Shown one piece after another: positions 9,339 through 17,737 of a stretch of 64,000 nt of DNA. Source of the stretch: an uncultured Gammaproteobacteria bacterium. GTDB lineage: Bacteria; Pseudomonadota; Gammaproteobacteria; UBA6429; Thiohalophilaceae. The position numbers and the translations under genes were made by a program. A model generated the notes under the pieces. That model was not told where the DNA came from. It did not search any database and was given only the letters and a program-made list of their open reading frames with translations. How positions within the stretch are numbered: position 1 is the first letter of the stretch; each line of letters starts with the position of its first letter. The DNA lies in contig CALBTB010000010.1 in assembly GCA_937967995.1 (NCBI GenBank), positions 186,001 through 250,000 of the forward strand, given 5' to 3'.

Positions 9339-10724
9339 TTAGCGTTTACGTCGCCGAAACCAGATGAAGACACCGGTCCCGACCAGCATGACCGGTATGA
9401 CCAGAAAATACAGCGCGCCAAACAGGATCATCCCGGTTTCGGTGACCGCCATTTCTGCATCCGGTGCCTTGGCCTGGGGAATGTCGATAAAGCTGTCATC
9501 ATGGGTTAACCAGTTGAGAATATTTTCCCCGAGTGCCTGATTACCCTGATTACCGAGATAGGCATTGGAAATAAAGTCGCCGTCACCAATCACCACGACG
9601 CGCTGTGTTTTTTTGTTTTGATTATTCTGTGCAGTTTCAGCGTCTTTGTGTTCAGCAATTTCACGACTCAGGGCAACGCCTACATCAACCGGTCCCTGAA
9701 TGTCGACGCCTTCATCAAACCGAATAGTGCCCTGTAACAGTCCGCGTTCCAGCCAGCTGCGCTGAATACTTTGCAGAAAGGTTTCGGCCTGCCAGTTGGA
9801 AGCTGGTTTTGTTTTTAACCCGGCGCTGCGAGGAAACAGGGTGAGTACCTTGAAGTCACTGGTGATGGTATGGTCGGTGTACTGGCCCATGATAATGGTT
9901 GGATCGGCCACACCCAGATACTGAATTTCCTGGTCCACGATCACACCATCCAGAAATTCAATTCCCAGAGAGGTGGCCAATGCTTCCAGGCGTGCCTTTG
10001 AATCCGGATCGTGTATCCAGAGTAAATTACCACCTTTATCCAGAAAGTCTTTGATGATTGTGATTTCACCGGGCAGGTAATTCAGTTGCGGGCTGGCAAT
10101 GACCAGTACCGAGGTATTTTGAGGAACCGCCAGGGACTTGGCCAGGTTAATGACATTGGCTTCAAACCCTTTGTTCTTCAGGTCCTCCATTAAAATACCA
10201 AGATCATGATTGGCCTGGCCAACCGGGTTACGTTCACCATGACCGGTCACAAAAATGATCTGGCGTTCGGCATTGCGCAGTAAACGTTGCAGGGTGTTGG
10301 TGATGGTGCGTTCCGAGAAATCGATGACATGTTCGGTACGTCCCTGGTACTCGATGATCATCTCGCCGTCGACCCGAATACCCAGTTCGCGGGTCTTCTC
10401 CGGGTTGGTCATGGGATCGACAAAGGTCAGGTTTATTTTGTCGGTCTTTTTCTGATAGCGTTTCAGGACATCGCGTACACGCTGGCGCACCGGCCCCTGA
10501 TCGGTACCACTGGCATACGAAGTGATATTGATCGGTCCGTCGAATTTTTCCAGCACCGTGGCACTGGCGTCGGTTAATGTATGACGACCGGTCGCCGTCC
10601 AGTCAAATTCATGGTTGTAACGCGTCGACAGCCAGCCAATCAGACCGATGACGGCAATAAACAGGATGGTAAAAATCCATCCCTGTATGCGTAACGTACG
10701 CCGGGATTTTTTATTGATTTCCAT
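9339..10724 (-). CDS. GldG-like ABC transporter auxiliary component
   Basis: A 461-residue protein with a membrane segment at each end (about residues 14-34, IFTILFIAVIGLIGWLST, and 436-455 before RRRKR). Between them lies a periplasmic region of the ABC-type uncharacterised transport / GldG family, with motifs such as ERQIIFVTGHGERNP and GGNLLWIHDP. In Flavobacterium GldG works with GldA and GldF in gliding, but related systems are widespread in non-gliding proteobacteria. It lies 5 bp downstream of the permease gene. The cargo is unknown. Confidence 0.82.
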   Translation of the reverse strand: MEINKKSRRTLRIQGWIFTILFIAVIGLIGWLSTRYNHEFDWTATGRHTLTDASATVLEKFDGPINITSYASGTDQGPVRQRVRDVLKRYQKKTDKINLTFVDPMTNPEKTRELGIRVDGEMIIEYQGRTEHVIDFSERTITNTLQRLLRNAERQIIFVTGHGERNPVGQANHDLGILMEDLKNKGFEANVINLAKSLAVPQNTSVLVIASPQLNYLPGEITIIKDFLDKGGNLLWIHDPDSKARLEALATSLGIEFLDGVIVDQEIQYLGVADPTIIMGQYTDHTITSDFKVLTLFPRSAGLKTKPASNWQAETFLQSIQRSWLERGLLQGTIRFDEGVDIQGPVDVGVALSREIAEHKDAETAQNNQNKKTQRVVVIGDGDFISNAYLGNQGNQALGENILNWLTHDDSFIDIPQAKAPDAEMAVTETGMILFGALYFLVIPVMLVGTGVFIWFRRRKR

Positions 10725-10729
10725 AATGA

Positions 10730-11488
10730 CTACCGCTGCAGACGATCCCCGTCAAGACGACGAATGCACAACACAAGAAACAAAATTATCACCAGCAGGT
10801 AATACACAAAATCACTCACGGAAAAAATCCCGCGCTGAAAAGCCTGCAGGTGATCGAGAATCGACAGGTAACTTAACAGGTTGAACGCTTCGCCCGGATT
10901 ATTGTTACCGGCCATGAACAGAATCCATAACAACAAGATGGCACCAAAGGTACTCATGGCGGCAATGATCGGCTGCTTTGTAAGACTCGACATGAACAGG
11001 CCGATGGCGGCACAGGCGCTGACCATTAAAAAGGTACCGAGTAATGAACTGAAAAACAGCCCCCAGTTCAGACTGCCAGCAAACAGTAACGATAATGGCA
11101 TGAGGGTAAATACCAGCATCATGATCGCCAGAAAACCGACCAGCCCAAGATATTTGCCCAAAACTATTTCCGTCATGCTCAGAGGTGCCGAGTAGAGCAG
11201 GGTAATGGAGGTACTGCGTTTTTCCTCACTGATGCTGCGCATGGTGATTAACGGAATCGTGAACATCATGATGAATGCGGCAGCGTGATAGATCGGCCCG
11301 ACCACAAAATCGGTAATGCCGACTGCGGTATTGTACATGTGTAAACGAGGTTGCTGTACCACCAGAAAGTCCTGCAGGCTGACGGCAAAGATAAAGGCCA
11401 GAATAAACTGCACGACACCGATAATGGCCCAGGCCAGCGGTGATAAAAACAGGCTGCGTAATTCGCGTGTGGCCAGGGTAAGAATCAT
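10730..11488 (-). CDS. ABC-2 type transporter permease, GldF-like
   Basis: Integral membrane permease of 252 residues with about six hydrophobic segments. The N-terminus TLATRELRSLFLSPLAWAII and the following helices resemble GldF/ABC-2 permeases. The conserved cytoplasmic element SISEEKRSTSITLLYSAP follows the second segment. Its ATG overlaps the stop of the ATPase gene by 4 bp, which implies translational coupling. It probably forms the membrane channel for the adjacent ATPase, with the GldG-like and DUF4340 proteins on the periplasmic side. Confidence 0.88.
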   Translation of the reverse strand: MILTLATRELRSLFLSPLAWAIIGVVQFILAFIFAVSLQDFLVVQQPRLHMYNTAVGITDFVVGPIYHAAAFIMMFTIPLITMRSISEEKRSTSITLLYSAPLSMTEIVLGKYLGLVGFLAIMMLVFTLMPLSLLFAGSLNWGLFFSSLLGTFLMVSACAAIGLFMSSLTKQPIIAAMSTFGAILLLWILFMAGNNNPGEAFNLLSYLSILDHLQAFQRGIFSVSDFVYYLLVIILFLVLCIRRLDGDRLQR

Positions 11489-12465
11489 GCCGCATCCTCC
11501 GTGTTCGCGCTTTCAGTTGTACTGGTAGTAGCGCTGGTGACTTCGGCCGTGGTGATATCCACGAAAATCTGTTCCAGAGTTTTTTGTTCCGGCGTCAGTT
11601 CCATCAGTCCCCAGCCATTTTCAATCACTTTGCTGGCGACGGTGGTAGTGGGTTGAGTTTGATCTTTGAGAATCAATCGCCAGCGCCGTGGTGCCAGTTG
11701 TTCCACCTGTTTGATATTCGGCAAGGCGGCGAGTTGTGACGTTTCGATTTCCCGATCCAGTCCAAGTATCAGGCTGCTGGCCTGGGTCTGTTGATTGAGG
11801 TTGTCCAGCGTATCCTGATACACCAGTTCACCGTTGCGAATAATCTGTACACGGTCACAGGTCATTTGCACTTCCGGCAGAATGTGCGTGGAAAGAATCA
11901 CGCCGTGGTCCTGCCCAAGCTCGCGAATCAGGCTGCGGATTTCGCGAATCTGGATCGGATCCAGCCCAACGGTGGGTTCATCCAGTACGACAATCGCGGG
12001 TGAGTGAATAATGGCCTGGGCAATACCAACGCGTTGTTGATAGCCTTTTGACAGGTTACCGATCAGGCGATGACCAACACTGTTTAAGCCACAGCGTTGC
12101 ATGGCACGATCCACCGCCTGTGCAATTTCCGCCCTGGCAATGCGGTTGATACGGGCACAAAAGCGCAGATATTCGACGACGGTCAGCTCCCGGTACACGG
12201 GTGGTTGTTCAGGCAGGTAACCGATTTGTGACTTGGCCTGTTTCGGGTTATCCAGTAAATCGGTACCGCAGATTTTGACTGACCCTGCACTGGGTGCGAG
12301 GTTACCGGTGATCATCTGCATGCTGGTGGATTTGCCTGCACCATTGGGTCCGAGAAAACCCAGCACTTCACCGCGTTTTAATTCGAAGCTGATATTATGG
12401 ACGGCGCGAATCGGGCCGTAATAGCGACTCAGGTTGGTGACGCTGATTAGTGTTTCTTCACTCAT
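11485..12465 (-). CDS. ABC transporter ATP-binding protein, GldA-like
   Basis: Nucleotide-binding subunit, 326 residues. Walker A is GPNGAGKST, the Q-loop is IGYLPEQPPVYREL, the signature is NLSKGYQQRVGIAQA and Walker B is IVVLDEPTVGLDPIQ, with the H-loop STHILPE. The region after about residue 215 is the C-terminal extension typical of GldA/drug-export NBDs, and it ends in a T/S/A-rich tail. It is the first gene of the operon running through the permease, GldG-like and DUF4340 genes to mutM. The 130-bp gap to the divergent HyuA gene should hold promoters for both. Confidence 0.92.
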   Translation of the reverse strand: MSEETLISVTNLSRYYGPIRAVHNISFELKRGEVLGFLGPNGAGKSTSMQMITGNLAPSAGSVKICGTDLLDNPKQAKSQIGYLPEQPPVYRELTVVEYLRFCARINRIARAEIAQAVDRAMQRCGLNSVGHRLIGNLSKGYQQRVGIAQAIIHSPAIVVLDEPTVGLDPIQIREIRSLIRELGQDHGVILSTHILPEVQMTCDRVQIIRNGELVYQDTLDNLNQQTQASSLILGLDREIETSQLAALPNIKQVEQLAPRRWRLILKDQTQPTTTVASKVIENGWGLMELTPEQKTLEQIFVDITTAEVTSATTSTTESANTEDAA

Positions 12466-12595
12466 TCACGGTTTCGCTTTTGATTATCATTCTGATACAT
12501 CTTGTTTACACCAGTGCTGTGTTAGGATGGCGCTTTCAACACATTGCTGATTATATGCAACGATCCTGCGCAGGCAAGTCCACTTCTGCCAAGTC

Positions 12596-14614
12596 ATGAC
12601 ACAGTTACCCGATCAAAGTTCAGCTACGACATATTTTCTGGGGGTCGATACCGGCGGTACCTTTACGGATTTTGTCCTGTGGCATGGTGACAATATTCGT
12701 ATTCACAAGGTGCTGTCCACACCGGCTGCACCCGAGCAGGCTATTTTGCAGGGTATCCGTGACCTGGGTCTGCATGATCTGCCTGAGCAGGATCACCTGT
12801 ACATTGTGCATGGTTCGACAGTGGCGACCAATGCCATACTGGAAAGAAAAGGTGTCGAGTGCGTGTTTATCACCAATCGTGGTTTTGCCGACATGCTCAG
12901 CATCGGCAGGCAGACGCGTCGTGAACTTTATAACCTGCAACCGCAAGCGTGGTCGGCGCCGGTACCCGCCGGGTTTTGCCTCGAAACCGGTGGGCGGATT
13001 GGCGCCCGTGGTGAGATCGTCGATCCGCTCACGGATGGAGATCTGCAATCACTTCAGGATGCCATTGACCGCCTGAAGCCCCGTGCCGTGGCGATTAACC
13101 TGTTATTTTCCTATCTCGATGATCAGTTTGAAAAACGTATTGAACAGACTCTGCCGCCGGACCTGTTTGTTTCGCGTTCGTCGTTTATCCTGCCTGAATA
13201 TAAAGAATACGAACGGGGCATGACGACCTGGCTCAATGCCTACATCGGCCCATTGGTAAAAGATTATCTGCAACGTCTGGCCACCGGTATTCCACATGCT
13301 GCGATTTCCGTGATGCAAAGTTCCGGCGGCACGATTGCCATCGATCAGGCCGGTGATCAGGCCGTGCACATGGTGTTGTCCGGCCCGGCCGGTGGTCTGG
13401 CCGCGGCCCGCTATCTCGGTGAGATCACGCACACACCGCGATTATTGACCTTTGATATGGGTGGTACCTCAACAGACGTGGCGTTAGTTGAAGGCCAGTT
13501 GCAACTGACCAGTGAAGGGCGCATCGGAGATTACCCGGTCGCGATCCCGATGGTCGACATGCATACCATCGGCGCCGGTGGTGGCTCTATTGCCAGTATC
13601 GATGCGGGTGGTTTATTGCAGGTCGGTCCACAGTCAGCCGGTGCCGATCCGGGTCCGGCCTGTTACGGTAAAGGCGGTGATGTTGCCACCGTCACCGATG
13701 CCAACCTGGTGCTGGGCCGTTTGCGGGCCGATGCTTTTCTCGGTGGCGATATGACACTGGATACCGATGCCGCGCGGCGTATCATCGCTGAACTGGCCAC
13801 ACAACTGAAACTTGATCTCGAAGCATGCGCGCAGGGCATCATCGATATTGCCAACGATCACATGGCGCAGGCGTTGCGCGTGATGTCGGTACAACGCGGC
13901 ATCGATGCACGCGAGCTGACCCTGATGTCATTCGGCGGTGCCGGCGGATTGCATGTGTGTGCACTGGCGGATTCACTGGCCATTCCTCGCGCCATCGTAC
14001 CGGTATATGCCGGCGTGTTATCGGCACTGGGTATGCTGGTAGCACCGCGTTCGCGGCAATTCTCGCAGACGATCGGTCAGTTACTGGATGACTGTGATCA
14101 CAAAGCATTGCAGGACAGTTTTGCGCCGCTGGTTGAACAAGGACAGGCGGCGTTGCTGGCAGAAGGTGTGGCGCCCGAAGATATTCAAATCGATTACACA
14201 CTGGATTTACGCTATCAGGGTCAGTCGTATTACCTGAATGTGCCCTGGCATGATATTGAACAAAGTCGTGTGGCGTTTCATCAATTACACGAACAACGTT
14301 ACGGGCATCAGCTTGATGTGCCAGTGGAAGTCGTGAATGTACGGGTGGGTTTGTACAGTCAGTCACGTGTACCGACGTTGGTACAGTTTGAAGCCATGAG
14401 AGAAGAACAACAGGCATCGTCACCACAAACAGTTTCACTGACGGGTATTTCGCAACCGGTGCCGGTCCTGGCACGGGATGATCTGATTCACGGTGATATT
14501 GTTGAAGGGCCGGCCCTGATCACGGAAACGGTGTCGACAACCTATCTGGCACCAGACTGGTCAGCCACCTGTGATGAGTTCGGGAATCTGCGACTGGAAA
14601 AACACAACTGCTAA
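12596..14614 (+). CDS. Hydantoinase/oxoprolinase family protein, HyuA-type subunit
   Basis: ATP-grasping acetate-kinase-fold subunit of the hydantoinase/5-oxoprolinase/acetone carboxylase group, 672 residues. The phosphate-binding motif is near the N-terminus (FLGVDTGGTFTDFVLW), with a second at LLTFDMGGTSTDVALV, then HTIGAGGGSIASID and GPACYGKGG. Members normally act with a HyuB subunit encoded next door. No HyuB homologue lies on either side: downstream is rpmG, upstream the divergent ABC operon. It may act alone, or its partner may be encoded elsewhere. The substrate cannot be assigned. Confidence 0.9.
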   Translation: MTQLPDQSSATTYFLGVDTGGTFTDFVLWHGDNIRIHKVLSTPAAPEQAILQGIRDLGLHDLPEQDHLYIVHGSTVATNAILERKGVECVFITNRGFADMLSIGRQTRRELYNLQPQAWSAPVPAGFCLETGGRIGARGEIVDPLTDGDLQSLQDAIDRLKPRAVAINLLFSYLDDQFEKRIEQTLPPDLFVSRSSFILPEYKEYERGMTTWLNAYIGPLVKDYLQRLATGIPHAAISVMQSSGGTIAIDQAGDQAVHMVLSGPAGGLAAARYLGEITHTPRLLTFDMGGTSTDVALVEGQLQLTSEGRIGDYPVAIPMVDMHTIGAGGGSIASIDAGGLLQVGPQSAGADPGPACYGKGGDVATVTDANLVLGRLRADAFLGGDMTLDTDAARRIIAELATQLKLDLEACAQGIIDIANDHMAQALRVMSVQRGIDARELTLMSFGGAGGLHVCALADSLAIPRAIVPVYAGVLSALGMLVAPRSRQFSQTIGQLLDDCDHKALQDSFAPLVEQGQAALLAEGVAPEDIQIDYTLDLRYQGQSYYLNVPWHDIEQSRVAFHQLHEQRYGHQLDVPVEVVNVRVGLYSQSRVPTLVQFEAMREEQQASSPQTVSLTGISQPVPVLARDDLIHGDIVEGPALITETVSTTYLAPDWSATCDEFGNLRLEKHNC

Positions 14615-14628
14615 GGTTGCGGGCAAGA

Positions 14629-14796
14629 TTATTTAATCTTGGCTTCCTTGTACATGACGTGTTTGCGAACGACCGGGTCGTATTTCTTGATTTCCATCTT
14701 TTCCGGCATGTTGCGCTTGTTCTTGTCAGTTGTATAGAAATGACCGGTACCGGCACTGGAAACCAGACGGATTTTTTCACGTGCACCTTTTGCCAT
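14629..14796 (-). CDS. rpmG: 50S ribosomal protein L33
   Basis: Large-subunit ribosomal protein of 55 residues, starting MAKGAREKIRLVSSAGTGHF and ending with KHVMYKEAKIK. It has no cysteines, so it is the zinc-independent form. A gagct-rich stretch (agctcct on the plus strand) gives an SD-like AGGAG about 6 nt before the ATG. It lies 10 bp after rpmB in the conserved rpmB-rpmG unit, and its stop is 14 bp from the convergent HyuA stop. Confidence 0.97.
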   Translation of the reverse strand: MAKGAREKIRLVSSAGTGHFYTTDKNKRNMPEKMEIKKYDPVVRKHVMYKEAKIK

Positions 14797-14806
14797 GGTT
14801 CAGCTC

Positions 14807-15043
14807 CTAGACCTTTTCGCCGCGATTGCGGATATCAGACAGCACGGTATCGATGCCTTTCTTGTCGATGATACGCATGCCTTTTGAGCTGACCCGTAAT
14901 TTGACCCAGCGGTTCTCAGACTCGACCCAGAAGCGATGTGTGTGCAGGTTGGGCAGGAAACGACGACGCGTCTTGTTGTTGGCGTGCGACACGTTGTTGC
15001 CTGACATCGGGCGTTTTCCTGTAACTTGGCATACTCTTGCCAT
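14807..15043 (-). CDS. rpmB: 50S ribosomal protein L28
   Basis: Large-subunit ribosomal protein of 78 residues. The frame is open further upstream (to 15112), but I chose the ATG at 15043 because MARVCQVTGKRPMSGNNVSH is the family N-terminus and AGGAG sits 7 nt before it. RRRFLPNLHTHRFWVESE and KGMRIIDKKGIDTVL are almost identical to the E. coli protein. It heads the rpmB-rpmG operon and has its own likely promoter in the gap after radC. Confidence 0.97.
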   Translation of the reverse strand: MARVCQVTGKRPMSGNNVSHANNKTRRRFLPNLHTHRFWVESENRWVKLRVSSKGMRIIDKKGIDTVLSDIRNRGEKV

Positions 15044-15087
15044 GGTCTTGCTCCTGGTTAGCCATTCAATACCAAAAAAGAGCGCGA

Positions 15088-15116
15088 ATTGTACGGAATC
15101 GCCCCGGCCCACGCAA
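15088..15116 (-). promoter_or_regulatory. Predicted sigma-70 promoter of rpmB-rpmG
   Basis: On the minus strand, TTGCGT (15116-15111) and TACAAT (15093-15088) are separated by exactly 17 nt. The -10 lies 44 nt before the rpmB start. The location in the radC-rpmB gap fits the usual independent expression of the ribosomal genes. Confidence 0.55.
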
Positions 15117-15142
15117 GGCCAAAGCGCGATTTCAGTCGGGCC

Positions 15143-15823
15143 TCAGCCCAGCAGGCCGCGCTCGGCAAAGGAGGTGCAGTGCCGGTCGCCGACCACCAGG
15201 TGGTCCAGCACCCGTACCCCTATCAGTTGCAGTGCCTGGCATAGCTGATCGGTCAGCTGTTTATCGGCCCGGCTTGGTTCGGCCACACCGGACGGGTGGT
15301 TATGGGCCAGAATGACGGCCGCCGCATTGCGTTTTAGGCAGGTTGCAACCACCTCCCGCACCGGCACACTGGCCCCGTCGATGGTACCGCGAAACATCTC
15401 CTCGAAGCCCAGCACGCGGTGGCGGTTATCCAGAAACAGTACGGCAAACACCTCGTAGGGGTAATCCCGCAACCGGGCCCGCACCGCCTGTCGAGCATGG
15501 GCCGGATCGCGCACGGTTTCACCATTATTGAGTGGCTGCTCCAGGTGGCGGCGGGCCATTTCCAGCACCGCCTGCAACAGGGCGTATTTGGCCTGGCCGA
15601 GACCTTTAAATCGGCAAAACGTCGATTGGTCTGCGGTCAGTAGCTGGCGAAGCCCGCCAAAATGGTGCAGGCATTCACGGGCCAGATCCACCGCGGTTTT
15701 GCCCGGAATACCAGTACGCAGGAAGATGGCGAGTAATTCCGCATCGGTGAGGGACTGGGCGCCAGCACTTAACAGGCGCTCACGCGGACGTTCGGCCAGG
15801 GGCCAGTGAGTAATCGGTAGCAT
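15143..15823 (-). CDS. radC: RadC family protein (JAB/MPN domain)
   Basis: UPF0758 protein of 226 residues. An N-terminal helix-hairpin-helix-like segment (about 1-80, GAQSLTDAELLAIFLRTG) precedes a JAMM metal-binding domain with VILAHNHPSGVAEPSRAD, giving the H-x-H and S-x-x-D ligands intact. Named for DNA repair but its biochemical role is unsettled. Convergent-to-divergent context is conserved: it is back-to-back with coaBC and upstream of rpmB as in E. coli. Confidence 0.95.
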   Translation of the reverse strand: MLPITHWPLAERPRERLLSAGAQSLTDAELLAIFLRTGIPGKTAVDLARECLHHFGGLRQLLTADQSTFCRFKGLGQAKYALLQAVLEMARRHLEQPLNNGETVRDPAHARQAVRARLRDYPYEVFAVLFLDNRHRVLGFEEMFRGTIDGASVPVREVVATCLKRNAAAVILAHNHPSGVAEPSRADKQLTDQLCQALQLIGVRVLDHLVVGDRHCTSFAERGLLG

Positions 15824-15916
15824 TTTCGACCTCCATGTCGATAAATTCTCAAAGACGGTAACTTATTGTAAATCCTTGATCAGTTGCAGGCTATAATGGG
15901 ACAAGGAAAAAATACC

Positions 15917-17182
15917 ATGCTCGAACGACTCACCAATAAACGCATTCTGATCGGCATTACCGGCAGTATCGCCGCCTATAAGGCGGGCGATATCGTTCGG
16001 CGTCTGCGCGAGCATGGCGCCCATGTCCGCGTGGTCATGACCAGGGCGGCGACGGAATTTGTTACCCCCATGACCTTTCAGGCGTTGTCGGGCAATCCGG
16101 TGCATGAACACCTCCTCGATACCCGGGCTGAAGCCGGCATGGGACATATCGAGCTGGCGCGCTGGGCCGATGCCATTCTGGTGGCCCCGGCCAGTGCCGA
16201 TTTTCTGGCCCGCCTGAGACTGGGCCGCGCCGACGACCTGTTGATGGCGGTCTGTCTGGCCAGCGATGTCCCGTTGGCAGTCGCACCGGCCATGAATAAT
16301 AAGATGTGGTCTGATCCGGCCACCGAAGACAATATTCGTGTCCTGCGCAGCCGCGGTGTACTGATATTCGGGCCGGATAGCGGCGAACAGGCCTGTGGTG
16401 AAACCGGTGCCGGGCGTATGCAGGAACCCGTGGTACTGCTGTCCCAACTGGCAGAACTGTTTGAAAGCGGCGCCCTGGCAGGACTGCATGTATTAGTCAC
16501 AGCCGGGCCGACACGCGAAGCCATCGACCCGGTACGGTTTGTCTCCAATCGCAGTTCCGGCAGAATGGGTTACGCGGTGGCCGGTGCGGCGGCCGAAGCG
16601 GGGGCGCGGGTCAGCCTGATTAGCGGGCCGGTCAGTCTCGAGGCACCCGCAGGTGTACAGTGCGAAAAAATCACCAATGCCGAGCAAATGCTCAAGGCGG
16701 TGATGGCTCGAATGAACGACGTGGATATCATGATCGCGACGGCCGCGGTGGCGGATTATCGACCAGAGCAGGTCAGTGATCAGAAAATTAAAAAAGGCCA
16801 GGATCGCATGGAGCTGGTGCTGGTCAAAAATCCGGATATTTTAACGACAGTTAAAGAGCGTTACCCGGCCTGTTACTGTGTTGGCTTTGCCGCGGAAACC
16901 GAAAATCTCGAGCATAATGCGCGGGTAAAACTGCACGATAAAGGTATCGACATGGTGGCCGCTAACTGGGTGGATGCCAATAGCGAAGGTGGCTTTGATT
17001 CCGAGCAAAATGCATTGCGTCTGGTCTGGCGAGAAGGTGAAATAGAATTACCACTCAAGGACAAGAACAAACTGGCCCGTGAACTGGTAGCACATATCGC
17101 ACAACGCTATCATGTACGCCATAAGTCAGCATTGACTGGCGATAATATTCTGCATTTTAATCACAGCCTGAAAGATAACTAG
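15917..17182 (+). CDS. coaBC: Bifunctional phosphopantothenoylcysteine decarboxylase/phosphopantothenate-cysteine ligase CoaBC
   Basis: Two steps of CoA synthesis in one protein. The N-terminal CoaC domain (about 1-180) has GITGSIAAYKAGDIVRRL, the catalytic PASADFLARL region and PAMNNKMW. The C-terminal CoaB domain (about 190-400) has TAGPTREAIDPVRFVSNRSS and DIMIATAAVADYRP. I chose ATG 15917 (421 residues) over the upstream in-frame ATG at 15884 because an AAGGA lies about 9 nt before it and MLERLTNKRILIGITG matches the family start. It begins the coaBC-dut-algC-argB run. Confidence 0.95.
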   Translation: MLERLTNKRILIGITGSIAAYKAGDIVRRLREHGAHVRVVMTRAATEFVTPMTFQALSGNPVHEHLLDTRAEAGMGHIELARWADAILVAPASADFLARLRLGRADDLLMAVCLASDVPLAVAPAMNNKMWSDPATEDNIRVLRSRGVLIFGPDSGEQACGETGAGRMQEPVVLLSQLAELFESGALAGLHVLVTAGPTREAIDPVRFVSNRSSGRMGYAVAGAAAEAGARVSLISGPVSLEAPAGVQCEKITNAEQMLKAVMARMNDVDIMIATAAVADYRPEQVSDQKIKKGQDRMELVLVKNPDILTTVKERYPACYCVGFAAETENLEHNARVKLHDKGIDMVAANWVDANSEGGFDSEQNALRLVWREGEIELPLKDKNKLARELVAHIAQRYHVRHKSALTGDNILHFNHSLKDN

Positions 17183-17236
17183 AATACAATTACCTGCCAC
17201 AAGCCGGTACAATGCGGGAGTGGTGTGAGGCTTGAC

Positions 17237-17695
17237 GTGAAGCAATCAATACAACTAAAAATCCTTGATAAGCGCATCGGTACTGATATTCCCCTACCAG
17301 CCTATGCAACGGATGGATCCGCCGGTATGGATTTACGTGCCTGTGTGGATGCGTCGATCATCGTCAAACCCGGTGAGACACAGTTAATTCCAACGGGCAT
17401 CGCTATTCATATCGCTGATCCCAATCTGGCCGCCGTGATCCTGCCGCGTTCCGGTCTCGGCCACAAACATGGCGTGGTACTCGGTAACCTGGTTGGCCTG
17501 ATTGATTCGGATTACCAGGGGCAACTTTATATTTCGTGCTGGAACCGGGGGCATGAGCCCTTTACGATAGAATGTGGTGATCGCATTGCTCAATTAGTGA
17601 TCGTGCCTGTTGTTCAGGCAGAATTTGATGTCGTCAGTGAATTTGACAGTAGTGATCGAGCCGACGGTGGTTTTGGACATACCGGGCGCGCCTGA
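17237..17695 (+). CDS. dut: Deoxyuridine 5'-triphosphate nucleotidohydrolase (dUTPase)
   Basis: Homotrimeric enzyme hydrolysing dUTP to dUMP and pyrophosphate. The five dUTPase motifs are visible: SAGMDLRAC, PRSGLGHKHGVVLGN, GLIDSDYQGQL, RIAQLVIVPV and the C-terminal RADGGFGHTGR that closes over the site. The start is a GTG; I prefer 17237 (KQSIQLKILDKRIG follows, 152 residues) because GAGG lies 6 nt upstream. A GTG at 17225 would add four residues. The gene sits between coaBC and algC, as in Pseudomonas. Confidence 0.95.
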   Translation: MKQSIQLKILDKRIGTDIPLPAYATDGSAGMDLRACVDASIIVKPGETQLIPTGIAIHIADPNLAAVILPRSGLGHKHGVVLGNLVGLIDSDYQGQLYISCWNRGHEPFTIECGDRIAQLVIVPVVQAEFDVVSEFDSSDRADGGFGHTGRA

Positions 17696-17737
17696 TTAAT
17701 CAGTTAATAGCAACGTTAAGGACAAACGGACTAATAC

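Noticed and set aside
12480..12500. Fur-box-like GATTATCATTCTGATAC between the ABC operon and the HyuA gene
   Set aside because: Too many mismatches to the 19-bp consensus and no iron-related gene beside it.
15863..16548. Long open frames on the minus strand over coaBC
   Set aside because: They are out-of-phase shadows of coaBC, with no plausible domain or start signal.
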